From a virus, in IMG/VR virus record IMGVR_UViG_3300049893_000512, positions 1 through 29,442 of that record: a DNA stretch of 29,442 nucleotides. The stretch is one strand, 5' to 3'. The notes under the pieces are model-generated. The model was not told where the DNA came from. It saw only the letters and a list, made by a program, of their open reading frames with translations, and did no database searches. Shown in pieces: positions 23,252-29,323 of the stretch. The position numbers and the translations under genes were made by a program. Position 1 is the stretch's first letter, and each line of letters starts with the position of its first letter.

Positions 23252-23599
23252 ATGCCTGTCACTCCAGCCACCTACAACATTCGCCCCCAGCGCAGGGCGG
23301 ACTATGTGTTGACCGTGCAGTTTAAGGACAGCACCGGCATGGGCATCAACCTGACGGGTTGGAGTGTGTACGCCAGTGTCTGGGACACCGAGCGCGTCAA
23401 CAAGTACGGCGACTTCGTGGTGACAGTGACCAGCCCCAGCACTGGGGTGGTGCAGCTCAAGCTCCCCTATGCCATCACCGCCACGTTGCCGCTAGGCGGG
23501 TATGCGCAGTATGACGTGATGCTCGTGAACCCCAGCAATCTGCGCGAGTTCTACCTGCAGGGATTGGTGCGTAGCAGTGAGGGTTACACGACGCCATGA
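23252..23599 (+). CDS. Fibre/baseplate beta-sandwich protein
   Basis: A 115-residue protein with the layout of the small N-terminal fibre or baseplate domain seen in many tailed phages: TYNIRPQRRADYVLTVQFKDSTG, then INLTGWSVYASVWDT and a LPLGGYAQYDVMLVNP-x8-LQGLVR end. The phrase 'KDSTG-x-x-INLTGW' is the recognisable part. I use the ATG at 23252, which lies two bases after a CGGAAATCTCGG motif. A GTG at 23219 is possible but overlaps the previous gene by 17 bases. Its stop overlaps the next start as ATGA. Confidence 0.75.
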   Translation: MPVTPATYNIRPQRRADYVLTVQFKDSTGMGINLTGWSVYASVWDTERVNKYGDFVVTVTSPSTGVVQLKLPYAITATLPLGGYAQYDVMLVNPSNLREFYLQGLVRSSEGYTTP

Positions 23600-24678
23600 G
23601 CAATAGCGTTGAGCTGACCGCCACCGGCCAAGTTCTCGTCACCGAAGTCACGGAGCAGGCCATTGAGGTTCAGGCGCCCGGCACTCCGCTAACCGTTGAA
23701 GTTGCTACGGCAGGTCCTCAAGGCCCGCCACCGGATCTGACTGCCGTTGATGTTCTCGGATTTGATACAGCGGCAGCCGAGTCAGTTGTTGCGGGCCAAC
23801 TGGCATGGAACGCAACAGAGGGCACGCTTGATGTTGGCGCGTCGGGCATTACCTACCAGCTTGGCCAAGAGCTGAGCTTCCGCTGCAAGAACGTCTCAGC
23901 AGATCCCATCGTTGACGGTGAAGCCGTCATGTTCATGGGCGCTGATGCCAGCACGGGTTACTTGGAAGTGGCCCACATGGTGGCCGATGGCAGCCTGCCC
24001 GGCTATGTGTTCTTTGGCGTTGCAACTGAACCGATTGCCATCGGGGCAGTTGGCTATGTCACCACCTTGGGCAAGGTGCGTGGATTAGACACCAGCGCCT
24101 ATGCAGAAGACGCCATCCTCTACTGCGATCCGGCAAACCCTGGTGAGTACACCGACGTTGAGCCCAACGCGCCGAACCTAAAGCTACAGGTGGCAGCGGT
24201 CATTAAGTCGCACCCCACAGATGGGGTGATCTTCGTTCGTGCGAACAACGGTCAGCGTATCCAGGACTGTCATGACGTAGATGTCAGCACCGTCAGCGAC
24301 GGCGATGTGCTGACGTGGGTGGATAGCGCCAACCGCTGGGAGCACCGGCAACCAACTAACGGTTCCGCACCACGCAGCATCACGATTGCGGCGCCGCAGC
24401 CCAACGACAGTTTCACGCTGTTCCGCACCACGATTGAGACCGAGATCCAGAGCGTGGTGGCATTGGTCTCCGGCGGGTCGGTGTCCTATGAGATCCGCTA
24501 TGCCACTGACCGCACCACCACCGGCACCTTGGCCGCCAGTGACACGGTGACCAACACCACCACCGGGGACACCGCCACACTCCAGAACCAGCCGATCCCA
24601 GCAGGCCGCTATGTGTGGGTGGGGTTGACGGCCGTAACCGGCACCGTCAGCGAGTTCAACCTATCGATCGGGTTCTGA
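23596..24678 (+). CDS. Tail fibre protein with short collagen-like spacer
   Basis: A 360-residue fibre protein. The N-terminus is beta-rich (VELTATGQVLVTEVTEQAIEV), followed by a GPQGPPP collagen-type spacer at about residues 40-46. The middle (about 70-215) is a beta domain with GEAVMFMGADASTGYLEVAHM and VFFGVATEPIAIGAVGYV. The phrase VSDGDVLTWVDSANRWEH at about 235 is a common phage fibre linker ('DGDVLxWxxxxxxW'). The C-terminal 110 residues form a last beta domain ending SEFNLSIGF, likely the outer or receptor-facing part. Coupled to the upstream gene by ATGA. Confidence 0.78.
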   Translation: MSNSVELTATGQVLVTEVTEQAIEVQAPGTPLTVEVATAGPQGPPPDLTAVDVLGFDTAAAESVVAGQLAWNATEGTLDVGASGITYQLGQELSFRCKNVSADPIVDGEAVMFMGADASTGYLEVAHMVADGSLPGYVFFGVATEPIAIGAVGYVTTLGKVRGLDTSAYAEDAILYCDPANPGEYTDVEPNAPNLKLQVAAVIKSHPTDGVIFVRANNGQRIQDCHDVDVSTVSDGDVLTWVDSANRWEHRQPTNGSAPRSITIAAPQPNDSFTLFRTTIETEIQSVVALVSGGSVSYEIRYATDRTTTGTLAASDTVTNTTTGDTATLQNQPIPAGRYVWVGLTAVTGTVSEFNLSIGF

Positions 24679-24681
24679 GCG

Positions 24682-24693
24682 GGGCAACTTAGG
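24682..24693 (+). promoter_or_regulatory. Start-associated motif, gene at 24714
   Basis: GGGCAACTTAGG, three bases after the fibre gene stop and exactly 20 bases before the ATG. Confidence 0.7.
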
Positions 24694-24713
24694 ACACCTG
24701 TCCAGCCGCGCTG

Positions 24714-25133
24714 ATGGCCTCATTCGTAAAATTCAACAGCTTCGTTGAGGCACTGGCCGAGAAAGTCCACAACCTAGGCAGCGACACCCTGACCGTGGCA
24801 CTGACTGACACACTGCCAGTCAACACCAACACGCAGCTGAGCAATATTACACAGATCAGTTACACCAACATCCAAAACGGTACTACGACTGGTCGTGATT
24901 TGACTGGTGTGACCTCCTCTCAAACCAGCGGCACCTACAAACTGGACGCCAACGACTTGGTGCTGACCGCCACCGGCACCGTACCCCAGTTCCGATACGT
25001 CGTGTTGTACAACAACACAGCCACTAACGACGAACTGATCGGCTGGTACGACTACGGTTCTGCCGTGAACCTGCTAAACGGCGAGACCTTCACGATCACC
25101 TGGGACGCTGCTGGCATCCTGACCCTGGCCTGA
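24714..25133 (+). CDS. Small tail-surface protein, paralogue 3
   Basis: A 139-residue protein with clear kinship to 19514-19945: the shared block is LDANDLVLTATG-x4-FRYVVLYNNTATNDELIGW, followed by DYG and a WDAAGILTLA end. Its N-terminus (FNSFVEALAEKVHNLGSDTLTVALTDTLP) is different. Probably a small virion-surface or fibre-tip module. An exact motif copy (GGGCAACTTAGG) ends 20 bases before the ATG, and there is no Shine-Dalgarno sequence. Confidence 0.78.
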   Translation: MASFVKFNSFVEALAEKVHNLGSDTLTVALTDTLPVNTNTQLSNITQISYTNIQNGTTTGRDLTGVTSSQTSGTYKLDANDLVLTATGTVPQFRYVVLYNNTATNDELIGWYDYGSAVNLLNGETFTITWDAAGILTLA

Positions 25134-25155
25134 TAACTAACGCGGAGGCAGTTCA

Positions 25156-27123
25156 GTGGCTGTTGCCCATAGCGCTGCCTCCGAATCCCACACAGGGGCA
25201 ACAGGCTCAGCCAACCAGCAGGCGTTCAGCTGGTTGCATACGCAGACGGGCACACCGAAAGGTGTGGTCGTTTTTGTCTCGACGTATGCCAGCACAGCAG
25301 ATTTAATCAGCAGCGTCACCTATGGCGGCGTTGCTTTAACGCGGCTAACTAGTGGATCGGCTACCGACACAGCTGGTGAAATTGGCCGCCTCGATGCGTT
25401 CTTCCTTGGCAGCGGTCTAGGCACCGGCAACCAGACCATCACCGTCAACCGCACCAGCAACGCGACGGTGATGTATGCGGCGGCGGCAACTGTCACCGCT
25501 GGTGCCAATACTGCCGTCCCTGAGGCGACCATCGTCCTTCTGGAGGGCGATGGCACGCTCACGGTCCAGAGCGTTGATGACACGTCACCCGGCGTTAACA
25601 GCCTTCGCTACGCCGGTTGCTACTCGGGTCTAAACACCCTGCCAACGGCAGGCACGGGCAGCACGCTGCTCACCAGCATTGACATCGGCAACTACGGTTC
25701 TGCGCTGGTGCGCGAAACCACTGCCGGTCAAGGCGCTCGCAACGTCGGCTTCAGTGGCAGCTCCGATGACCGCGCAGCGGTTCATCTCGCCATTCGAGAA
25801 CTGGTTCCTCGGACCCTTTCTCAGACGGTTGGCAGTTTCACGCTGACGGGCAATACGGCCACGCTCACCAAGGTCAGTCCGAAGGTCATGGCCGGTGGAA
25901 CTGGCACCTTCACGCTAACGGGCAAACCTGCAGATCTGCGCCACAACCCGGACATTGAGGCTGGCGTCGGCACGTTCACGCTGACAGGCAACCCAGCCGA
26001 TGCGCGGCACAACGTCCGCATCGAGGCAGGCACTGGTGCGTTCAGTTTTGTTGGCAACGACGCGACGCTTACTGAAGCGACGCCCAAGGCCATAACGGCC
26101 GAAACCGGCAACTTTTCGCTAACGGGCAACGACGCCGCACTCCGCCGCAATTACGCACTGACAGCCGAGGCCGGTGCGTTCACCACCGATGGCCAGCCAG
26201 CCACGCTGCGCGACAACCCGCGGATTGAGGTTGCTACTGGCTCTTTTGCACTGAACGGCGGCAACCCTGCCCTGCTACGCAGCTACTACCTAAGCGGCGG
26301 TGCGGGCACGTTCATTGAGACCGGCCAGCCCGTCACATTCAGCCGCACTTGGGCAATCCAAAGCGGCACGGGCAGCTTCACGCTGACAGGTAATGCGGCC
26401 AGCTTGACTGAGCTAGGCGCTTACGAGATTGATTTAACCGTTGGAGCGTTCGCGCTCTCCGGGCAGCCTGCCACGCTGGCGCAAAGCCGGACCATGCCGG
26501 TCAATGCCGGCGCCTTCGTACTTGGCGGCCAGCCCGCAACACTGCGCCACAATCCGGCTATTGCTACCGATGGCGGGCAGTTCACGCTTTCGGGTCAGCA
26601 GGCAGCGCTGAAGCAGGGCCATGCGCTGCCAGCAGGCACCGGCTCCTTTGTACTCATAGGGCAGCCCGCCACTCTTGCCGACACCGATCGACTTGAGGCA
26701 GGCACTGGGATTTTCACGCTGACAGGAGATCCCGTTGAACTGAAAAAGAACTCTGCTCTATCTGCAGCCACCGTTGCGTTCACCTTTACCGGTAACTCAG
26801 CCAGCCTTGACAAGCAATTTGCGAGGGAACTCAAAGCTGATGCCGGCAGCTTCGTGCTCACCGGCCAACCAGCGACCCTGGCTGCCCTGCAGAAACTGCA
26901 GAGTGGTGTTGCCTCTTTCGCTTTGATTGGCAACCCAGCAGCGCTACAGATAGCGCGTCTGATAACAGCAGACGCTGGTACGTTTATCTTTACGGGCCAA
27001 AGTGCAAACCTCACCGATACCGATGAGCTATATCCCTCGGTCGGCAGCTTTGCGTTGACAGGTCTAGCGGTTGGGCTGTTAAAGACCAGCACTGCTCGGC
27101 GCCGGAATGTTCTAATTTTTTAG
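25156..27123 (+). CDS. Tail fibre-like protein with 19 tandem GxFxLTG repeats
   Basis: A 655-residue protein. Residues 1-225 form a beta-rich head (GVVVFVSTYAS, VTYGGVALTRLTSGSATD, ITVNRTSNATVMYAAAATV). Residues 226-655 are 19 tandem repeats of mostly 22, sometimes 24, residues with pattern G-x-F-x-L-T-G-x-P/D-A-x-L-x8-A-G; repeats 1, 4, 9 and 15 are the 24-residue type. Each repeat probably gives two strands, forming a long shaft. Start is GTG with a good Shine-Dalgarno sequence (CGGAGG at about 25142-25147), unlike most genes here, and no motif copy. The repeats differ at the DNA level, so they are old or under diversifying change. Confidence 0.85.
   Translation: MAVAHSAASESHTGATGSANQQAFSWLHTQTGTPKGVVVFVSTYASTADLISSVTYGGVALTRLTSGSATDTAGEIGRLDAFFLGSGLGTGNQTITVNRTSNATVMYAAAATVTAGANTAVPEATIVLLEGDGTLTVQSVDDTSPGVNSLRYAGCYSGLNTLPTAGTGSTLLTSIDIGNYGSALVRETTAGQGARNVGFSGSSDDRAAVHLAIRELVPRTLSQTVGSFTLTGNTATLTKVSPKVMAGGTGTFTLTGKPADLRHNPDIEAGVGTFTLTGNPADARHNVRIEAGTGAFSFVGNDATLTEATPKAITAETGNFSLTGNDAALRRNYALTAEAGAFTTDGQPATLRDNPRIEVATGSFALNGGNPALLRSYYLSGGAGTFIETGQPVTFSRTWAIQSGTGSFTLTGNAASLTELGAYEIDLTVGAFALSGQPATLAQSRTMPVNAGAFVLGGQPATLRHNPAIATDGGQFTLSGQQAALKQGHALPAGTGSFVLIGQPATLADTDRLEAGTGIFTLTGDPVELKKNSALSAATVAFTFTGNSASLDKQFARELKADAGSFVLTGQPATLAALQKLQSGVASFALIGNPAALQIARLITADAGTFIFTGQSANLTDTDELYPSVGSFALTGLAVGLLKTSTARRRNVLIF
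25831..27120 (+). repeat. 19 tandem coding repeats of 66 or 72 bases
   Basis: Protein-level repeat G-x-F-x-L-T-G within the fibre-like gene. Fifteen units fit the 22-residue form, counting the longer final unit, and four have 24 residues. DNA copies have diverged, so simple slippage is not recent. Confidence 0.85.
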
Positions 27124-27132
27124 GTCAACGCA

Positions 27133-27228
27133 CTAACGGCGCATCCGATCCGCCACCCACAGCAGCGCCCACATCGCCACCATCCACAGGATGGTGAGGA
27201 TCGCCATGGTGATGAGCAGGTTAATCAA
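27133..27228 (-). CDS. Tiny single-pass membrane protein
   Basis: A 31-residue frame on the minus strand starting at a TTG that overlaps the stop of the upstream minus gene (TTGA); an internal ATG at 27207 would give 24 residues. The peptide is one strongly hydrophobic helix (MAILTILWMVAMWALLWVAD) closed by a basic RMRR anchor. It could be a holin-like or lysis-regulating peptide given the lysis genes nearby, but that is inference from position and hydropathy. Confidence 0.5.
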   Translation of the reverse strand: MINLLITMAILTILWMVAMWALLWVADRMRR

Positions 27229-27353
27229 CGACCTTGGCCGCGGGTCTTCTTGCGGCCGTGGGCGGCTTTGCTGTGTTGGCCCTGCCCTTGGCGTGTCCGC
27301 TTGGGTTTGCCGGGCACATGTTCAACGCGGGTTGCGCCTTTGGCTTTGGCCAC
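27225..27353 (-). CDS. Tiny strongly basic protein
   Basis: A 42-residue frame on the minus strand: MAKAKGATRVEHVPGKPK at the start, then TRQGQGQHSKAAHGRKKTRG. It carries many Lys/Arg and His residues and no hydrophobic core, so it is probably a nucleic-acid-binding or disordered peptide. A stop lies just upstream of the GTG, so this is the only reasonable start. A motif copy on the same strand (CGGCTATCTAGG, 27382-27371) sits 17 bases before it. It resembles small basic proteins I have seen in picocyanobacterial phages, but I cannot name a family. Confidence 0.62.
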   Translation of the reverse strand: MAKAKGATRVEHVPGKPKRTRQGQGQHSKAAHGRKKTRGQGR

Positions 27354-27370
27354 GCAGCGACTGCTAGTGC

Positions 27371-27382
27371 CCTAGATAGCCG
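27371..27382 (-). promoter_or_regulatory. Start-associated motif, minus-strand small genes
   Basis: Minus strand CGGCTATCTAGG, 17 bases before the GTG at 27353; divergent partner of the copy at 27384-27395. Confidence 0.55.
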
Positions 27383-27383
27383 C

Positions 27384-27395
27384 AGGAAACCTAGG
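27384..27395 (+). promoter_or_regulatory. Start-associated motif, lysis cassette
   Basis: AGGAAACCTAGG, 17 bases before the ATG at 27413, the first gene of the lysis cassette. Confidence 0.65.
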
Positions 27396-27412
27396 CCGTT
27401 GCCTCACGCCCT

Positions 27413-27586
27413 ATGACGCCAGAGGAAGTCGCGGGCCTCGCCATCGCACTGCTGGCAGGGTCTGAACTGTTGAGCTATATGCCGGGCGTCAAAGCCAACG
27501 GTTGGGTGCAGCTGGTGCTAGCCGCACTCCAGGGCATTGCCGAGGCCCAAGGCGGCAAGGCCAATCGCAACAAGCGCCGCCGCTGA
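27413..27586 (+). CDS. Small phage protein with membrane-associating helices
   Basis: A 57-residue protein: MTPEEVAGLAIALLAGSELLSYMPG, then VKANGWVQLVLAALQGIAE and a basic NRNKRRR tail. The 'AGSELLSxxPGVKANGWVQLVL' pattern is common in cyanophage lysis regions. Two amphipathic or hydrophobic helices plus a cationic tail fit a holin-associated role, which is inference. The motif AGGAAACCTAGG lies 17 bases before the ATG. The next gene starts two bases after its stop. Confidence 0.72.
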   Translation: MTPEEVAGLAIALLAGSELLSYMPGVKANGWVQLVLAALQGIAEAQGGKANRNKRRR

Positions 27587-27588
27587 TC

Positions 27589-27831
27589 GTGGTTGAGATC
27601 TGGGCGGCGATTGTTGGTGCTGGAGTGGCCATTGGCGCCAGCGGCATTGGCTCGTTCATGAAGCGAGACGATGAAGCCTCCCGCGCTGTGATTCGCCTCA
27701 CCGCAGCGGTGGAACACATTGCTGGGGAGGTGAGTCTGCTGCGCGGTGAGATCAAAGAAGACCGGCAAGAGCTGTACCCCAGGCTCAACGCCATTGAGCA
27801 ACGTCTGGCCAAGTTGGAGGGACGCCTTTGA
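27589..27831 (+). CDS. Membrane-anchored coiled-coil protein (holin/haemolysin XhlA-like layout)
   Basis: An 80-residue protein from a GTG: an N-terminal membrane helix (IWAAIVGAGVAIGASGIGSFM, about 4-24), a charged hinge (KRDDEAS) and a coiled coil (AAVEHIAGEVSLLRGEIKEDRQ, LNAIEQRLAKLEGRL). This one-membrane-helix plus coiled-coil shape is shared by XhlA-type lysis helpers and small phage spanin-like proteins. It lies directly upstream of the endolysin, whose TTG start overlaps its stop (TTGA). A longer reading upstream overlaps the previous gene in full and is not used. Confidence 0.7.
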   Translation: MVEIWAAIVGAGVAIGASGIGSFMKRDDEASRAVIRLTAAVEHIAGEVSLLRGEIKEDRQELYPRLNAIEQRLAKLEGRL

Positions 27832-28985
27832 TCCAGCTTCGAGATGCGGCTAAATGGTTTAAGGGTCAACCCCACCAGCTGGCCGCGTGGGATTGGTTGC
27901 AGGCCGAGCTGAGCAAGAAACAGCTTGAGGAGTTTGCGGAGCTGTACCGCGCAGCGGTGGAGGTCAAGCAGCCACTCCCGCCGCCGTGGCTGGCGCCCTC
28001 GCTGCGGATTATTAAGTCATTTGAGGGGCTACGCCTAGAGGCGTACAAGTGCCCAGCGGGTATTCCGACGCTGGGCTATGGAGCAACACGCACCAAAGAC
28101 GGCCCGGTGCGGATGGGGATGACGATCACCGAGCAGCAGGCTGAGGAGCTGCTGGCCCATGACGTGGAGCAGCTTTACGGCCCTGGCGTCCTGACCCTGA
28201 TCCCCTCGGCGGCCAAGTGGCGGCCGAATCAGATCGCGGCGTTGGTGAGCTTCAGCTTCAATGTGGGCCTCGGGGCGCTGGAGGACTCCACCCTCCGCAA
28301 GCGCCTCAACGCCGGGGAAGACCCTTGCACCGTCGTTAAGGAAGAACTGCCCCGCTGGTGTCATGCCGGCGAGGCGGTTTTGGCGGGGCTGGAGCGTCGC
28401 CGCGCTGCTGAGGTGGCCTTGTTCTGCGGCGATGTCGCTACCGCACCGTCATCGCCCGTGCTGCGGGTGCCGTATTACAGCCAGCGGGACAGCGCCACGG
28501 ACCAAGCGCTGCGGATGTGTTTCTCGTCGAGCTGCGCGATGCTCCTGGCTTCGCTGAAGCCTGGCGCGATCAGCGGACCTAACGCTGACGACCAGTACCT
28601 CAAACGGGTGCAGCAGTACGGCGACAGCACCGACGCATCAGCTCAGCTCAAGGCCCTCGCCAGCTACGGCGTGAAGGCGCAGCTGATGCAGAACTGCGAG
28701 TGGGTGTACCTAGAGCGCCAGATCAAAGCCGGTATCCCCGTGCCCTGTGGGTTCTTGCACAAGGGCAGTGTGGGCAAGCCTTCTGGTGGTGGGCATTGGC
28801 TTTGCGTGATCGGCCTGACGCCAAGCCACGTCATTGTCAACGACCCCTACGGCGAGATGGACGTGATCAATGGCACCTATATCAGCTCAAAGGGAGCGGG
28901 GATTGCCTACTCGCGTAAGAACTGGGGGCCAAGGTGGCTCGTTGAGGGGCCAGCAAGCGGCTGGGCGATCATTGCGCAGCCGTAA
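27828..28985 (+). CDS. Bifunctional endolysin: GH24 lysozyme plus C39-like peptidase
   Basis: Cell-wall hydrolase of 385 residues. The N-terminal AAKWFKGQPHQLAAWDWLQ segment (about 7-25) is shared with cyanophage lysins. The lysozyme domain (about 58-202) holds Glu66 in KSFEGL, Cys75 in AYKCPAG and Thr81 in PTLGYG, spaced E-8-C-5-T; Cys takes the usual Asp place, a known natural variant of the triad. The C-terminal domain (about 210-385) resembles C39-type papain-like peptidases, with VPYYSQRD, Cys231 (MCFSSSCAML), His323 (GGGHWLCVIG) and Asp339 (VNDPYG). The two activities would cut the glycan and the peptide or another bond. The TTG start is coupled to the upstream stop. There is no signal peptide, so export should need a holin. 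Confidence 0.93.
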   Translation: MIQLRDAAKWFKGQPHQLAAWDWLQAELSKKQLEEFAELYRAAVEVKQPLPPPWLAPSLRIIKSFEGLRLEAYKCPAGIPTLGYGATRTKDGPVRMGMTITEQQAEELLAHDVEQLYGPGVLTLIPSAAKWRPNQIAALVSFSFNVGLGALEDSTLRKRLNAGEDPCTVVKEELPRWCHAGEAVLAGLERRRAAEVALFCGDVATAPSSPVLRVPYYSQRDSATDQALRMCFSSSCAMLLASLKPGAISGPNADDQYLKRVQQYGDSTDASAQLKALASYGVKAQLMQNCEWVYLERQIKAGIPVPCGFLHKGSVGKPSGGGHWLCVIGLTPSHVIVNDPYGEMDVINGTYISSKGAGIAYSRKNWGPRWLVEGPASGWAIIAQP

Positions 28986-29149
28986 TGCAGAACATCAGCC
29001 GCCGCATCCAAGACGGGCTGTGGGTGGTGCAACGCACCGACACCGACGTTCAGGTGTGGCTGGCCATCGGCCGTGATGGGCTGACCTATATGTCGTACTC
29101 CGAAGATAACGCCAGGCTCTGGCTGTCAAGGGAGCGGGACGAGCGTTGA
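28985..29149 (+). CDS. Small hypothetical protein after the endolysin
   Basis: A 54-residue protein: MQNISRRIQDGLWVVQRTD, then VQVWLAIGRDGLTYMSYSEDN and a charged end. It looks like one small beta-sheet domain. Its ATG shares a base with the endolysin stop (TAATG), which supports expression. I do not recognise it. Its last 64 bases are overlapped by a convergent minus-strand frame. Confidence 0.62.
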   Translation: MQNISRRIQDGLWVVQRTDTDVQVWLAIGRDGLTYMSYSEDNARLWLSRERDER

Positions 29150-29289
29150 CCTTTCGACGCTCTTAAGCATTCCCAGGTGACTTCTGCCTGCCAGCGTTGG
29201 CGGTGTTCAACGCAATAACCCAGCCCACAGACACGCCAATGCTCTTCACCGTTTTTCTTTATTTTTTCGATTCGCACATTATCAACCAC
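29086..29289 (-). CDS. Possible small minus-strand protein
   Basis: A 67-residue frame from a GTG: MVDNVRIEKIKKNGEEHWRV, then CGLGYCVEHRQRWQAEVTWECL and a Ser-rich end. The aromatic and Cys content reads like protein, but the last 20 residues overlap the end of the convergent plus-strand gene. The strongest support is the motif CGGGAACCTAGT on the same strand (29323-29312), 22 bases before the GTG. A longer frame to 29400 would run through the plus-strand gene at 29324 and is not preferred. Confidence 0.45.
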   Translation of the reverse strand: MVDNVRIEKIKKNGEEHWRVCGLGYCVEHRQRWQAEVTWECLRASKGQRSSRSLDSQSLALSSEYDI

Positions 29290-29290
29290 G

Positions 29291-29302
29291 GGGGAATCTA
29301 GG
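29291..29302 (+). promoter_or_regulatory. Start-associated motif, right-end gene
   Basis: GGGGAATCTAGG, 21 bases before the ATG at 29324. Confidence 0.6.
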
Positions 29303-29311
29303 CGAACCGTT

Positions 29312-29323
29312 ACTAGGTTCCCG
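29312..29323 (-). promoter_or_regulatory. Start-associated motif, minus-strand gene at 29289
   Basis: Minus strand CGGGAACCTAGT, 22 bases before the GTG at 29289; its span interlocks with the divergent copy at 29291-29302. Confidence 0.55.

Noticed and set aside
23533-23544. CAGCAATCTGCG as a further motif copy
   Set aside because: It lies inside a gene, 51 bases from the next start, and has two mismatches at strongly conserved positions; such partial matches are expected by chance.
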